A DNA stretch of 64,000 nucleotides from an uncultured Bacilli bacterium (GTDB lineage Bacteria > Bacillota_I > Bacilli_A > RFN20 > CAG-631): contig CAKPXF010000007.1 in the NCBI GenBank assembly GCA_934201705.1, positions 26,479-90,478 on the forward strand, in the 5' to 3' direction. The translations under genes were made by a program, and so were the position numbers. The number at the start of each line of letters is the position of its first letter. Position 1 is the first letter of the stretch. A model generated the notes under the pieces. The model did not search any database. It was not told where the DNA came from and was given only the letters and a program-made list of their open reading frames with translations. Positions 1-8,272 of this stretch are shown here, one piece after another.

Positions 1-2
1 AT

Positions 3-655
3 ATGGATAAAATTCTTAATGATGAAAGCATATCTGCTGATACGAGTCTTGCTGATAAGTTTAGAACGGTTTCATCTAACCTTTGGAACCTTTTTCATCT
101 AACCTTTGGAACCTTAATGATATGTTAGGAATTGGAAGTTATTCTGAATATACATTAAAAGAAGATTTTAATGTTGATGAGTTCTTTAATACTTATAGCA
201 CTTTAAAGACTGCAATAAAATCAATTGAAAAGTATTCAAAATTTGCTCAGGATAAATACAATAACATGAATAAGTATTTAGAAATTTATGAGCCAATCCA
301 TGAATTACTAGCAATTGAAAGAGAAGCTTCATCACATCCAGATAAAATTACAAAGAAATATATTGATGATTATATTTCAAAAGGTAGATTCAAAAATGCA
401 ATTTGTGAATTATCAGTTAAGCTTCAATATGATTTAAGAGAATTATTAAAGGCTGATGATAAGACTGAAGCATTCGAATTAATTAATATGGCAGAACAAG
501 AGAAACTAATTGATAGTAAAAAATGTTCTTCATTACATAAACTTCGTAAAATTAGAAATGGATTCCAACATCCTGAAAAAGAACAAATTCAATATACAAA
601 AGCTGATATTGAAGAATGGAGAGATATAGTCTTTGAAATAGGCGGTAGCAAATGA
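3..655 (+). pseudogene. HEPN-like protein gene, frame broken by a 23-bp tandem duplication
   Basis: The frame opening at the ATG at 3 (MDKILNDES...) runs into a perfect 23-bp tandem duplication (70-92 and 93-115) and stops at 128. Removing one copy joins it in frame to the long downstream frame, giving ...VSSNLWNLNDMLGIGS. As it stands, only a TTG at 83 could start the downstream 190 residues. The C-terminus has RNGFQH followed by P, the R-N-x3-H signature of HEPN RNases, in a context resembling the DUF4145-type HEPN fold. The stop overlaps the next start (ATGA), so the gene heads an operon. The gene may begin before the window. HEPN assignment is inference from the motif; the frame break is seen directly. 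Confidence 0.6.
70..115 (+). repeat. Perfect 23-bp tandem duplication
   Basis: Two identical 23-bp units abut at 92/93. Because 23 is not a multiple of three, the duplication shifts the frame of the HEPN-like gene. Loss of one unit by slippage would restore it. Confidence 0.95.
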
Positions 656-1767
656 GTCAACAAGTACAAATTGATTACAAGCACATAGCATGTCAATGCA
701 ATACTGTATGTAACATGGCAGAGCAAAGATTAAAAGAATTAGATGAAATGCTTAGCCAAATTGAAAATACAGCAACACGATTATTAAATGACCAAACAGA
801 AAGTTTGAAAGTAGCCATTGCTAGAGAAAAAGAAACTTTAATCAAACAAATTAAAGTTGTTAGAGATAAAGCTGATGAAGATGCTAAGATGGGTGTTGTT
901 CATACTTATAACCATGATGCAAGATATGCCCATAGAGATGATACAATAAATGCTGCTAAGAATTTGGAAGATATGGTTAATACTTTATCTTCTCAAAAAC
1001 TAATTGAATTTCAATCATTACTTAATAATCTCCTAAAAGAAAGTTCGAATGATGCTTATAAAAAACTATTAGAAAGAACTAATGGCAACGTCACAATCGA
1101 TGAACAAACACAAAAGATATTAAATTCCATTCAAGATGAAGTCTTAAGGCAATTTACTTATTTAGCTTATATTAAAGATAATACACTGTCAGGTGATTCA
1201 TTAATTAAAGCTGGTAAAGAATTAATGGAAGAATCTCTAAATTCAACATATGAGTCTAGAATGGCTTCCGAAGAAGAAAGAATTCGTAAAGAGCTTGAAG
1301 TTGCGAGAGTAGATAAGGATATCATATCTAAGGTTGTATCTAAAAAAGAAGGTACTGCAAAAGAAAGATTATCTCAAATGCGAGCTCAAGCTACGACAGA
1401 AGTTATTGGCGAGACTATTAGACAGCAATCTTTAAAAGTAATTATGAAGGCTGTTGCTGATAGGGGCTTTATTGTTGATAAGAAAAATATTAAAATAAAT
1501 AGAGAGACTAACGAAGTTCATATGGTTGCAATGAAAGCAAGCGGTGAGCGTGCTGATTTTAAAATATATATGGACGGTAAATTCATTTATGATTTCCATC
1601 ATGGATATAAGGGACAAGCTTGCCAAAAAGATATAGAACCATTTATGAAAGATTTAGAAGAAGTATATGGAATTCATGTTACTAAATCACAAGAGATTTG
1701 GAGTAATCCAGATAAGATTTCTACTATGAAATATCAAGCAATGAACACAAATAAGAATAAGGGGTGA
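652..1767 (+). CDS. Coiled-coil protein of the HEPN/AAA+/rSAM operon, unknown function
   Basis: 371 residues, not recognised as a named family. The first 130 residues and the region around 195-250 are rich in Glu/Lys/Arg heptad-like stretches and probably form coiled coils. A Cys cluster, C14-Q-C16-N-T-V-C20, lies near the N-terminus and could bind metal or serve as a substrate; this is inference. The last 110 residues look like a compact alpha/beta domain (GFIVDKKNIKINRE... FIYDFHHGY). It overlaps the HEPN-like gene by 4 bp (ATGA) and is followed after 6 bp by the AAA+ gene, so translation is probably coupled. No signal peptide or membrane segment is present, which points to the cytoplasm. 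Confidence 0.8.
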   Translation: MSQQVQIDYKHIACQCNTVCNMAEQRLKELDEMLSQIENTATRLLNDQTESLKVAIAREKETLIKQIKVVRDKADEDAKMGVVHTYNHDARYAHRDDTINAAKNLEDMVNTLSSQKLIEFQSLLNNLLKESSNDAYKKLLERTNGNVTIDEQTQKILNSIQDEVLRQFTYLAYIKDNTLSGDSLIKAGKELMEESLNSTYESRMASEEERIRKELEVARVDKDIISKVVSKKEGTAKERLSQMRAQATTEVIGETIRQQSLKVIMKAVADRGFIVDKKNIKINRETNEVHMVAMKASGERADFKIYMDGKFIYDFHHGYKGQACQKDIEPFMKDLEEVYGIHVTKSQEIWSNPDKISTMKYQAMNTNKNKG

Positions 1768-1773
1768 TAATTG

Positions 1774-3609
1774 ATGGCATTAAGTACCACTTTTAACAGA
1801 CTTAAAAGAGAAATAGGCATCAAGAAGTGCGTTATCATTGATGGTAATGTTGGAGATGTTTATTTAAACGAGAAAAAACAAATTGTCGATTTAAAGCAAT
1901 ACCTAATGGATATGCTTAAGTCAATGAATTATGATGATGTTCTTTACTGGGACAGAGTTGATGGTGTAGACGGTGATGTTTCTAGATTAACAGTTACTGA
2001 TGAAGTAGAAGTCGAAGGTGAAGCTTATTCTTTTGATGATGACGAAGATAATAATAACGAAGAAGAAAAAACAGGTAGTGGATTATTTAAAACTCCTGCT
2101 GAAATCTTTAATATTATCTTTAAGAATCTTAAAAAGCCTAACCGTAAGATTGCTTTTGTATTAAACTGGGCTGATTATCTATTTACTGCGGGAGGTCAAT
2201 TACCACCAGATGAAAGAGAACTATTAACTATTTTAGGAAAAGCAATCAAAGATAAGAAGGTTGAATATTTAAATTCAGAAGTTAATGAAAGCTCAATTAT
2301 TCTTATTACAAGTAAAGTTGCAATGTTCCCAATTTCTTTCTATCAAGGTAATCCAGAAGTTTCTTGTTTAACACTTTCAAAACCTGATAGAGAAGAAAGA
2401 GAAAAGATGCTTGAAAAAATCGAATCTGGATTTGAAGTGAAACTTAAACCAGGTGAGACTTTATTAACATGCGATAAGAAAAATGAATATGTAGATATGA
2501 TGGATGACTTCACAAATCGTGAAATCGTGCAAATGGCTAGACTTTCTAGAAAAGAAGGCAAAATGCCTTTTGAACAGTTATATTTATTATTTAAGTATGG
2601 TGAAAAGGATAATCCTTGGGAAAAACTAGATTATAAAGCTGTAAAAGATATTAAGAAGATTTTAGGTGAAAGAGTTGTAGGCCAAGAAGAAGCAATTGCA
2701 AAGATTGAAAAGGTTGTTGTAAAAGCTTATATGGGCTTAACTGGAATCCATAAATCTTCAAGTAGATCTGCACCTAAAGGAGTATTATTCTTCGTAGGTC
2801 CTACTGGTGTAGGTAAAACAGAACTTTCCAAAGCATTAGCTAAGTTCTTATTTGGCGATGAACAAGCATGTATTAGATTTGACATGTCTGAGTATGCTCA
2901 AGAAAATAGCGACCAAAAGCTAATAGGAGCACCTCCAGGATATGTAGGATATGAAGAAGGTGGACAACTAACCAATGCAGTTAGAGAAAAACCATTCAGC
3001 ATTATCCTATTTGACGAAATAGAAAAGGCTGCAAAACCTAATCCAAGAATTCTAGATATATTCCTACAAATTCTTGAAGATGGTCGTTTGACTGATTCCA
3101 AAGGTGAAACAGTTTATTTCAGTGAGAGTGTAATTATCTTTACATCTAACTTAGGTGCATCTGAAGTATCATCAAGCGGATCTAATGAAGATATAGCAGA
3201 AGAATTTATTAAGATTGTTAAAAACTATTTTGATAACGAAATTAAGCGTCCAGAGATACTTGGTCGTATTGGATATAGCAACATTGTTCCATTCAACTTT
3301 ATTAAAGATAAGGAATTCAGTATTAAGATTGCTAAATCAAAATTACGTCCAGTTCAAAAAGCAATTCTTGAAAAATATCGTATTGATTTAGAATTTGAAG
3401 ATGAATTGAAGTTTATCAATTATATTTTAGGAGGCGCAGATAGTAGCAAGGGTGGACGTGACATCTTAAACGCTATTAATGATAAGTTATTAGATGAACT
3501 AGCAATGTTTATGTTTGAAAATAAGCAAGACTTAAGTTCATTCAAAGGTGCAAAGATTCTTGTTAAGACTGGTAAAGACAGTCTAGAATTTGGTTTTGAA
3601 AATGATTAA
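1774..3609 (+). CDS. ClpB/ClpA-like AAA+ ATPase with degenerate first module
   Basis: 611 residues from ATG 1774, preceded by AAGGGGTGA; a TTG one codon upstream is less likely. The C-terminal half is a class-2 Clp/Hsp100 ATPase: Walker A GPTGVGKT (about 342-349), aromatic pore loop GYVGYEEGG, Walker B IILFDEIEKA, sensor TSN and the arginine GRIG. The first 270 residues keep an AAA-like beta order (IAFVLNWADYLF, then IILITSK) but have no P-loop, and carry an acidic linker near 85-100. It lacks the ClpB N-domain, the middle coiled coil and any visible ClpP loop. It is a probable protein-remodelling motor for its operon partners. Its overlap with the radical-SAM gene argues for a joint function. 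Confidence 0.85.
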   Translation: MALSTTFNRLKREIGIKKCVIIDGNVGDVYLNEKKQIVDLKQYLMDMLKSMNYDDVLYWDRVDGVDGDVSRLTVTDEVEVEGEAYSFDDDEDNNNEEEKTGSGLFKTPAEIFNIIFKNLKKPNRKIAFVLNWADYLFTAGGQLPPDERELLTILGKAIKDKKVEYLNSEVNESSIILITSKVAMFPISFYQGNPEVSCLTLSKPDREEREKMLEKIESGFEVKLKPGETLLTCDKKNEYVDMMDDFTNREIVQMARLSRKEGKMPFEQLYLLFKYGEKDNPWEKLDYKAVKDIKKILGERVVGQEEAIAKIEKVVVKAYMGLTGIHKSSSRSAPKGVLFFVGPTGVGKTELSKALAKFLFGDEQACIRFDMSEYAQENSDQKLIGAPPGYVGYEEGGQLTNAVREKPFSIILFDEIEKAAKPNPRILDIFLQILEDGRLTDSKGETVYFSESVIIFTSNLGASEVSSSGSNEDIAEEFIKIVKNYFDNEIKRPEILGRIGYSNIVPFNFIKDKEFSIKIAKSKLRPVQKAILEKYRIDLEFEDELKFINYILGGADSSKGGRDILNAINDKLLDELAMFMFENKQDLSSFKGAKILVKTGKDSLEFGFEND

Positions 3610-4150
3610 ATTTAATGTTGCAAGTATAAATTGTTGCACTGAAATAGAAGGGCCAAATAAAAGATTAACAATATGGTTTCAGGGTTGCATGCTTCACTGT
3701 AAATGTTGCTGCAATCCTGCATACCAACCATTAGAACCTAGAAATATCATTTCATTAGAGAATCTATTAAAAATAATTAATGATTCAAAAGAAAAATATG
3801 GTATCGAAGGAGTAACATATTCTGGTGGTGAACCCACATTACAACAAAATCTTCCAGTTTTAACTAAAGAAATACATAAGCTTGGACTTGGAGTCATTTC
3901 ATTTACTGGAAGGAAATACGAAGAAGTATCTGATGCTTTAGATGGCTGTGATGTTGTGCTTGATGGCCCTTATATAGAAGAACAAAGAGAACAAGTAAGA
4001 AAAGTTCTAGGATCTACAAATCAAAGAATAATCATTCTTTCAGATAGATACCCTAACTGTGAAGAATGGTTTTTTAATAGTGCATCAAAAGAAGTTGAAA
4101 TAAATGTTGGTGATTATATTATTGCCAATGGAGATGTAGTTTTTGATTGA
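3602..4150 (+). CDS. Stand-alone radical SAM protein, NrdG/PflA-activase-like
   Basis: 182 residues from ATG 3602, which overlaps the AAA+ stop. The [4Fe-4S] motif is C-x3-C-x2-C (GCMLHCKCC) and the SAM-binding GGEP motif follows (YSGGEPTLQQ). Length and layout resemble activases such as NrdG, which use a minimal radical-SAM core. No glycyl-radical enzyme, ribonucleotide reductase or queuosine gene lies within the window, so the usual partner is missing. It may act on an operon protein; the coiled-coil partner with its Cys cluster is one guess. The fold call is strong; the substrate is unknown. Confidence 0.85.
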   Translation: MIKFNVASINCCTEIEGPNKRLTIWFQGCMLHCKCCCNPAYQPLEPRNIISLENLLKIINDSKEKYGIEGVTYSGGEPTLQQNLPVLTKEIHKLGLGVISFTGRKYEEVSDALDGCDVVLDGPYIEEQREQVRKVLGSTNQRIIILSDRYPNCEEWFFNSASKEVEINVGDYIIANGDVVFD

Positions 4151-4176
4151 AACTGTTATAAAGTAGGTAATTGATT

Positions 4177-5451
4177 ATGAGTTTTAAGGATATAGATTTT
4201 GAAAATGATGCAATTGCATGGGTCTGTCATTTTGGCAGTGAAATGAGAAATCGTTATATTATAGAAGGATTTTTTAAAACTGCAAATTTGATATATGACA
4301 ATATTAAGGAAAATCAACCATACATTTATGAAGATGATTTAGTTTACCCTTTCTTGCATACCATTCGTCATACATATGAATTGCAATTAAAGTTCATAAT
4401 GTATAACATGTATGTTTTTTATAAAAATTATAAAGACGGTATTATAGATTTTGATGAAATAAGATACAACGAGATTAAATTAAAGCATAGTATTGGTGAT
4501 TTATATGATTTTATTAAAGATAATTATTATAAATTGGATGAGCGATGTGAAAATGATAGAACAAATATCGAACTGATTTATGATCTTATTTCTGATTTTA
4601 TTCCTGAGGCTGATTTGGATCCATATAGATACGCTGAAGATAGGCAAGGAAATGAAAATATGGCTGATATCACGCAAGTGTCGTTTGACAAAGCTGTTAA
4701 TTCTTTACAAATTTTTAAGGAAAAAACGGAAGCTATTTTATTTTCTATTGATAAATTAGATAAAGAGTATGGACTAGGAACTTATTTTAAAAATATTTCA
4801 AGGCATAAAATATATGAAATTGCTAAAGAATTGCCTGACTTTGAAAAATGGAAAGAATCGTCTTTTGATGATGTAAGAAGCAATTTAAAGAAAAAATATG
4901 ATTTATCTAGTAATGATTTATGTAAAATAATGAACATTATAAAAGATAGTAGATGGTTATCATATTTTATCAATTATAATAGGAAGGATTATTCTGAAAT
5001 CTATGTTTTATTAAAAAAATGTTTTATAGCAAATATAGATGACAAAAATGATTCTCAAGTATCGCATTCTATTTCAATGGAAAATATTAAAGAAAATTTA
5101 AAATTGACTCAGCAAAAGCATAAAATTCATAAGGAGTTTTTAAAAGAGTTATCAATTGAACAAATTGTTATTATTTATACATATTATAGAATGGGACATA
5201 GAATCTTATGCCCAGAAAATTATGACGGTATTTTACAAGAGTCAAAAGAACAACAATTTGTTGATGGTAAAACAGAAGGAAATATAAATTATTTTGGAAG
5301 TAAGTTATATGGACATAGTTTTATTGATAATGTGATGTTAGGTGTATATTCTAGTGGTGACTATGAATTATTTTTAATGTTGCTAGATTTTTTGAATAAT
5401 GAAACTAAAATACAATGTGAAGAATATGACGTGTTAAAGAACAATCTTTAA
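4177..5451 (+). CDS. Unknown alpha-helical protein ending the AAA+/rSAM operon
   Basis: 424 residues from ATG 4177; a TTG two codons earlier is possible. Mostly helical, cytoplasmic, not matched to a named family. The stretch FLHTIRHTYELQLKFI (about 58-73) resembles the R-H-x2-E-L-x-L-K helix found in some HEPN-like and abortive-infection proteins, but there is no clear R-x4-6-H pair, so this is only a hint. It lies 26 bp after the radical-SAM gene in the same direction and is followed by repeat copy A and a terminator, which makes it the last gene of the unit. Confidence 0.75.
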   Translation: MSFKDIDFENDAIAWVCHFGSEMRNRYIIEGFFKTANLIYDNIKENQPYIYEDDLVYPFLHTIRHTYELQLKFIMYNMYVFYKNYKDGIIDFDEIRYNEIKLKHSIGDLYDFIKDNYYKLDERCENDRTNIELIYDLISDFIPEADLDPYRYAEDRQGNENMADITQVSFDKAVNSLQIFKEKTEAILFSIDKLDKEYGLGTYFKNISRHKIYEIAKELPDFEKWKESSFDDVRSNLKKKYDLSSNDLCKIMNIIKDSRWLSYFINYNRKDYSEIYVLLKKCFIANIDDKNDSQVSHSISMENIKENLKLTQQKHKIHKEFLKELSIEQIVIIYTYYRMGHRILCPENYDGILQESKEQQFVDGKTEGNINYFGSKLYGHSFIDNVMLGVYSSGDYELFLMLLDFLNNETKIQCEEYDVLKNNL

Positions 5452-5458
5452 ATCGATA

Positions 5459-5580
5459 ATGTCACATCTGCCACGCCAGTCACGTGTCACTTAATGTATA
5501 TACCTAAAAATATAGGTTTAGAGGGTGCACCTTCATCTATAGAGGGTGCATTGTATTAACAAAACTTACCTTTCACATTA
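5459..5580 (+). repeat. Intergenic repeat GTCAC/GGTGCA, copy A
   Basis: One of three related copies (others at 12036 and 16942). Order: TGTCAC-type iterations spaced about 9-10 bp (GTCACATCTGCCACGCCAGT, then CACGTGTCAC), about 40 bp of variable sequence, two GGTGCA boxes (GGTGCACC and GGTGCATTG), then a conserved TATTAACAAAACTTACC tail. It starts 8 bp after a stop codon and is followed by a hairpin terminator, so it is probably transcribed. Confidence 0.8.
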
Positions 5581-5587
5581 GAGTTAA

Positions 5588-5622
5588 GTATAGTCGATAC
5601 CAAAATATCGGCTATTTTTCTT
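5588..5622 (+). terminator. Rho-independent terminator after repeat A
   Basis: The stem ATAGTCGATA pairs with TATCGGCTAT around a CCAAAA loop and is followed by TTTTTCTTT. Repeat copy B is followed by a similar hairpin. Confidence 0.6.
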
Positions 5623-5628
5623 TATATA

Positions 5629-5670
5629 AGGGTTAAAACTACAATTATTATAGGTTTTAGCCTCTTTTTT
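5629..5670 (+). terminator. Second terminator-like hairpin
   Basis: GGTTAAAACT and AGGTTTTAGCC can pair imperfectly, with G-U pairs, and are followed by TCTTTTTT. Confidence 0.4.
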
Positions 5671-5679
5671 ATTATAAAT

Positions 5680-5774
5680 AGTAGTAGAAGTGCCTATAGG
5701 TATTAATATATATATAAAATCGAATCGTTATATTATTATTAATCGTTAAACTACTACTTACTATATATAGGCAC
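5680..5774. repeat. Two interleaved inverted repeats (pseudoknot topology)
   Basis: AGTAGTAG (5680-5687) pairs with CTACTACT (5751-5758), and GTGCCTATA (5690-5698) pairs with TATAGGCAC (5766-5774). The arms cross, so both helices together would form a pseudoknot. AATCGTTA also occurs twice in the loop. It lies about 200 bp upstream of a small gene. Function unknown. Confidence 0.45.
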
Positions 5775-5968
5775 ATATAAGAGCATATTTATTTTTAAGT
5801 ATAGTATTGATATCATATTAGAATTAAAATAATTTAAAGTGTTAATAACTGAAGTTATTGTAGCCTTAAAATGAACGAATAATAAAATATTTCGTAGAAA
5901 CTTGATGAAAGTTGTCGTTTTAGTGTAAAAATAACAAATACAATATTTATTGAAAGGAAGTAATAAAA

Positions 5969-6127
5969 GTGCCAAAATTGGAATTGACTGAAAGAGAAGT
6001 TCAAACATTAAATGGTATCTTACTTGTTGAAGAAAATGATTTAAAAGATTTAATACAAAATTCTGATGATAAAGATAAGAAAGAATTAGTACGAGTGAAA
6101 TCTATTAAAACTAATTTAAATAAATAA
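5969..6127 (+). CDS. Small acidic/basic protein, 52 aa, GTG start
   Basis: GTG 5969 is preceded by GAAAGGAAG at normal spacing. The 52-residue product (MPKLELTEREVQTLNGILLV...) is highly charged and helical, with no recognised family. A hairpin terminator follows directly. The strong ribosome site and the terminator support a real small gene. It may be a regulator or antitoxin-type partner of the HTH genes downstream; that role is a guess. Confidence 0.55.
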   Translation: MPKLELTEREVQTLNGILLVEENDLKDLIQNSDDKDKKELVRVKSIKTNLNK

Positions 6128-6130
6128 TTG

Positions 6131-6166
6131 ATTGCCCATTAGTAAAATAGTGCTAAGGGATATTTT
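6131..6166 (+). terminator. Rho-independent terminator after the 52-aa gene
   Basis: CCCATTAG and CTAAGGG form a stem around an A/T loop, followed by ATATTTTTTTAT. Confidence 0.6.
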
Positions 6167-6297
6167 TTTATCTTGATTTGTAGTATAATAAAGTAAAAGT
6201 TAACATAAAATATTCTGTTAATAATTAAATTAATCTATGGCTGATTCTTTAATAACTTGTTATGTGAGATAATGTAGTTGCAAATAAAGGAGGAGCC

Positions 6298-6711
6298 ATG
6301 AAAACTGAATATTATAAAGTGTTAGCCAAGTGTGGTCATGTTGGAAGACATAGGTATATTACTAAATGGTTTTATGTTAAAGCATCATCTGGTAAAGAGG
6401 CAGCATATATAGTTAGATATAAACCTAGAGTAAAACACAATCATAAAGATGCTATTAGAGAGGTTGTTCCTATTAATTATTATGAATATATTGAAGGAAT
6501 AAAAATAATGACAGCTGATATGTATTTCAATGTTCACAATTCAACCGACCAAAGATTATACAATTGCATAAAGCAAGAAGATTTATATCCTGAAGAAAAA
6601 ATTGCTAAGATTAAAAAAGATAAAAGTGTTAAAACAAAACAAAGAATCAAATACGAAATAATGGATAAAGAATCCAAGAAGATTATACGAGGTAAAGTAT
6701 ATGATGAATAA
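6298..6711 (+). CDS. Conserved small cytoplasmic protein (AKCGHVGR type), unknown function
   Basis: 137 residues after an excellent ribosome site (AAAGGAGGAGCC-ATG). The N-terminus YKVLAKCGHVGRHRYITKWF and the segment KPRVKHNHKDAIREVV resemble a conserved hypothetical family of low-G+C Firmicutes that I recall but cannot name. It is basic, with one Cys-Gly-His motif that might bind metal. The gene overlaps the start of the next HTH gene, so the two are translationally coupled and may form a regulatory or toxin-antitoxin-like unit. Function not established. Confidence 0.7.
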   Translation: MKTEYYKVLAKCGHVGRHRYITKWFYVKASSGKEAAYIVRYKPRVKHNHKDAIREVVPINYYEYIEGIKIMTADMYFNVHNSTDQRLYNCIKQEDLYPEEKIAKIKKDKSVKTKQRIKYEIMDKESKKIIRGKVYDE

Positions 6712-8272
6712 AAAACGAATAGGTGAATATCTAAAAAAACTAAGAACTCAAAAGAAGAGAAAAGATGGGAAGAGCTTCACCCAGTATGATTTAGCTAATG
6801 AATTCATGAATGAATATAACTCTGAAATATCAATTAATGCTATTGCTGAATGGGAAAGTGGTAATTCATTACCTAATCCAGGAAACTTAGAAATATTAGC
6901 TAAAATATATAATAAGTCAATCGATGAAATATTAGATGCAGAAGATAAAAATAGTATTAATTATGAAGATATTTATTTCTTGTGTGATTCAAACTGGGGT
7001 ATGAGGTTTGATGAAAAAGATAATTTATATCAAATTAGGAATGAACAAATTAAACTCATCACAAAAAGATTTAAAGAATTAGTATTAATTAGAATAGATA
7101 GAGATTTTACTGCAAATGAAGAAGTTGAATTTAGATTCTTATTTAATCATTTCTATTTATTATCTAAATATGCTAAAAACAATTCAAAATTAGAAATAAA
7201 TGATAATTATTTAATACTTAAAGATGCCATTTCAGAATTACTTGTTGAAATTAGAAACATGAAAAAGGATGAGCAATATTGGGAATTACAAAAACTATAT
7301 TCTGAACGCAACATGTTAATGTTCACATTTAGACTCGATGTTCATGAACTGCAATTCGTACCGATTCTTCAGGAAAGATTTAAAGACATTGAAGATTGGC
7401 AAAAAGATATGCTTCTTGCAATGTTTCAAAATATAGAACCTTATGATGAAAATCCAAGTGGATATGGAGCCGAATTCTTAAAGAGATATGAAGAAAACAA
7501 TGGCGAATACAATCTTGAAAAGATTCGTAAATCAGAAATCAAAGAACTTATTAAACATGGTGCATGTATCAATAAATGTTTCTTGAGTATAAAAAAAGGA
7601 TATAACGAAAGTAGGCGCATCATTGATAGATTAGAAGAATTATATAATCAATGCTTAAAGCCACTAGAGGTTCAAGTTCCTGATGAAGAGAATGATGGTA
7701 AAGCAAAAACGTATAAAATTGATAATAATTCAAAAAATAGATTTTTAAGGGATTATTATTTCAGTTTAAAAATACAATTAAATGGATATGGTAATCCAGA
7801 CCATTCATATGATGATATTAATGATATCTATAATTGGTTTATAAATAATGATGAAATATCTGATGATATCTATTTAAAGATTGCTGAAAGAGAAAAAGTT
7901 GATACTAATAGAGAAAAGAAATATTGGATGGCAGATTTAAAAGTTCGTTCTCAAATAGATCATTGGTTTTATGAATTTAAAGAAAAAGAAAGAAAAATTG
8001 AAGAAGGACTTAAGGAAATCTCTAAATTAAAGAAGATGCTTGAATCAGGTGATAAAGAATATATTATTCATAAATATGATATTATCGGTGGAAACGATGA
8101 GGCTTCAATTAGAGATTATATAGAATACTGGAAAACTGAACTTGATTATGCTGAGTTCTTAAAGGGAAGAGATAAAAAAATAACAAGTGAATTATTGAAT
8201 GAAATCGATAATTTAAGTATGAGTGAAATAAAAGAAAAGTATTTCAAAATGGAGGTTATAGAAAATGAGTGA
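6701..8272 (+). CDS. XRE-type HTH protein with large C-terminal domain (paralogue 1)
   Basis: 523 residues. An XRE-like helix-turn-helix occupies residues 5-75 (FTQYDLANEF... NAIAEWESGNSLPNPGNLEI), with an insertion after the first helix compared with canonical Cro/CI domains. The middle region (about 100-260) resembles that of the next gene: NEEVEFRFLFNHF against NEVEEFKFIKQYF, and YWELQKLY against MWELTKLY. It carries an extra charged helical tail. Genes overlap on both sides, so this is one operon. It is likely a DNA-binding regulator or sensor in an accessory module; no enzymatic motif was seen. Confidence 0.8.
   Translation: MMNKKRIGEYLKKLRTQKKRKDGKSFTQYDLANEFMNEYNSEISINAIAEWESGNSLPNPGNLEILAKIYNKSIDEILDAEDKNSINYEDIYFLCDSNWGMRFDEKDNLYQIRNEQIKLITKRFKELVLIRIDRDFTANEEVEFRFLFNHFYLLSKYAKNNSKLEINDNYLILKDAISELLVEIRNMKKDEQYWELQKLYSERNMLMFTFRLDVHELQFVPILQERFKDIEDWQKDMLLAMFQNIEPYDENPSGYGAEFLKRYEENNGEYNLEKIRKSEIKELIKHGACINKCFLSIKKGYNESRRIIDRLEELYNQCLKPLEVQVPDEENDGKAKTYKIDNNSKNRFLRDYYFSLKIQLNGYGNPDHSYDDINDIYNWFINNDEISDDIYLKIAEREKVDTNREKKYWMADLKVRSQIDHWFYEFKEKERKIEEGLKEISKLKKMLESGDKEYIIHKYDIIGGNDEASIRDYIEYWKTELDYAEFLKGRDKKITSELLNEIDNLSMSEIKEKYFKMEVIENE

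Noticed and set aside
5754..6008. 84-aa frame on the minus strand
   Set aside because: It overlaps the 52-aa gene antisense, has no ribosome site and is made of low-complexity Phe/Ile/Tyr codons from AT-rich DNA.
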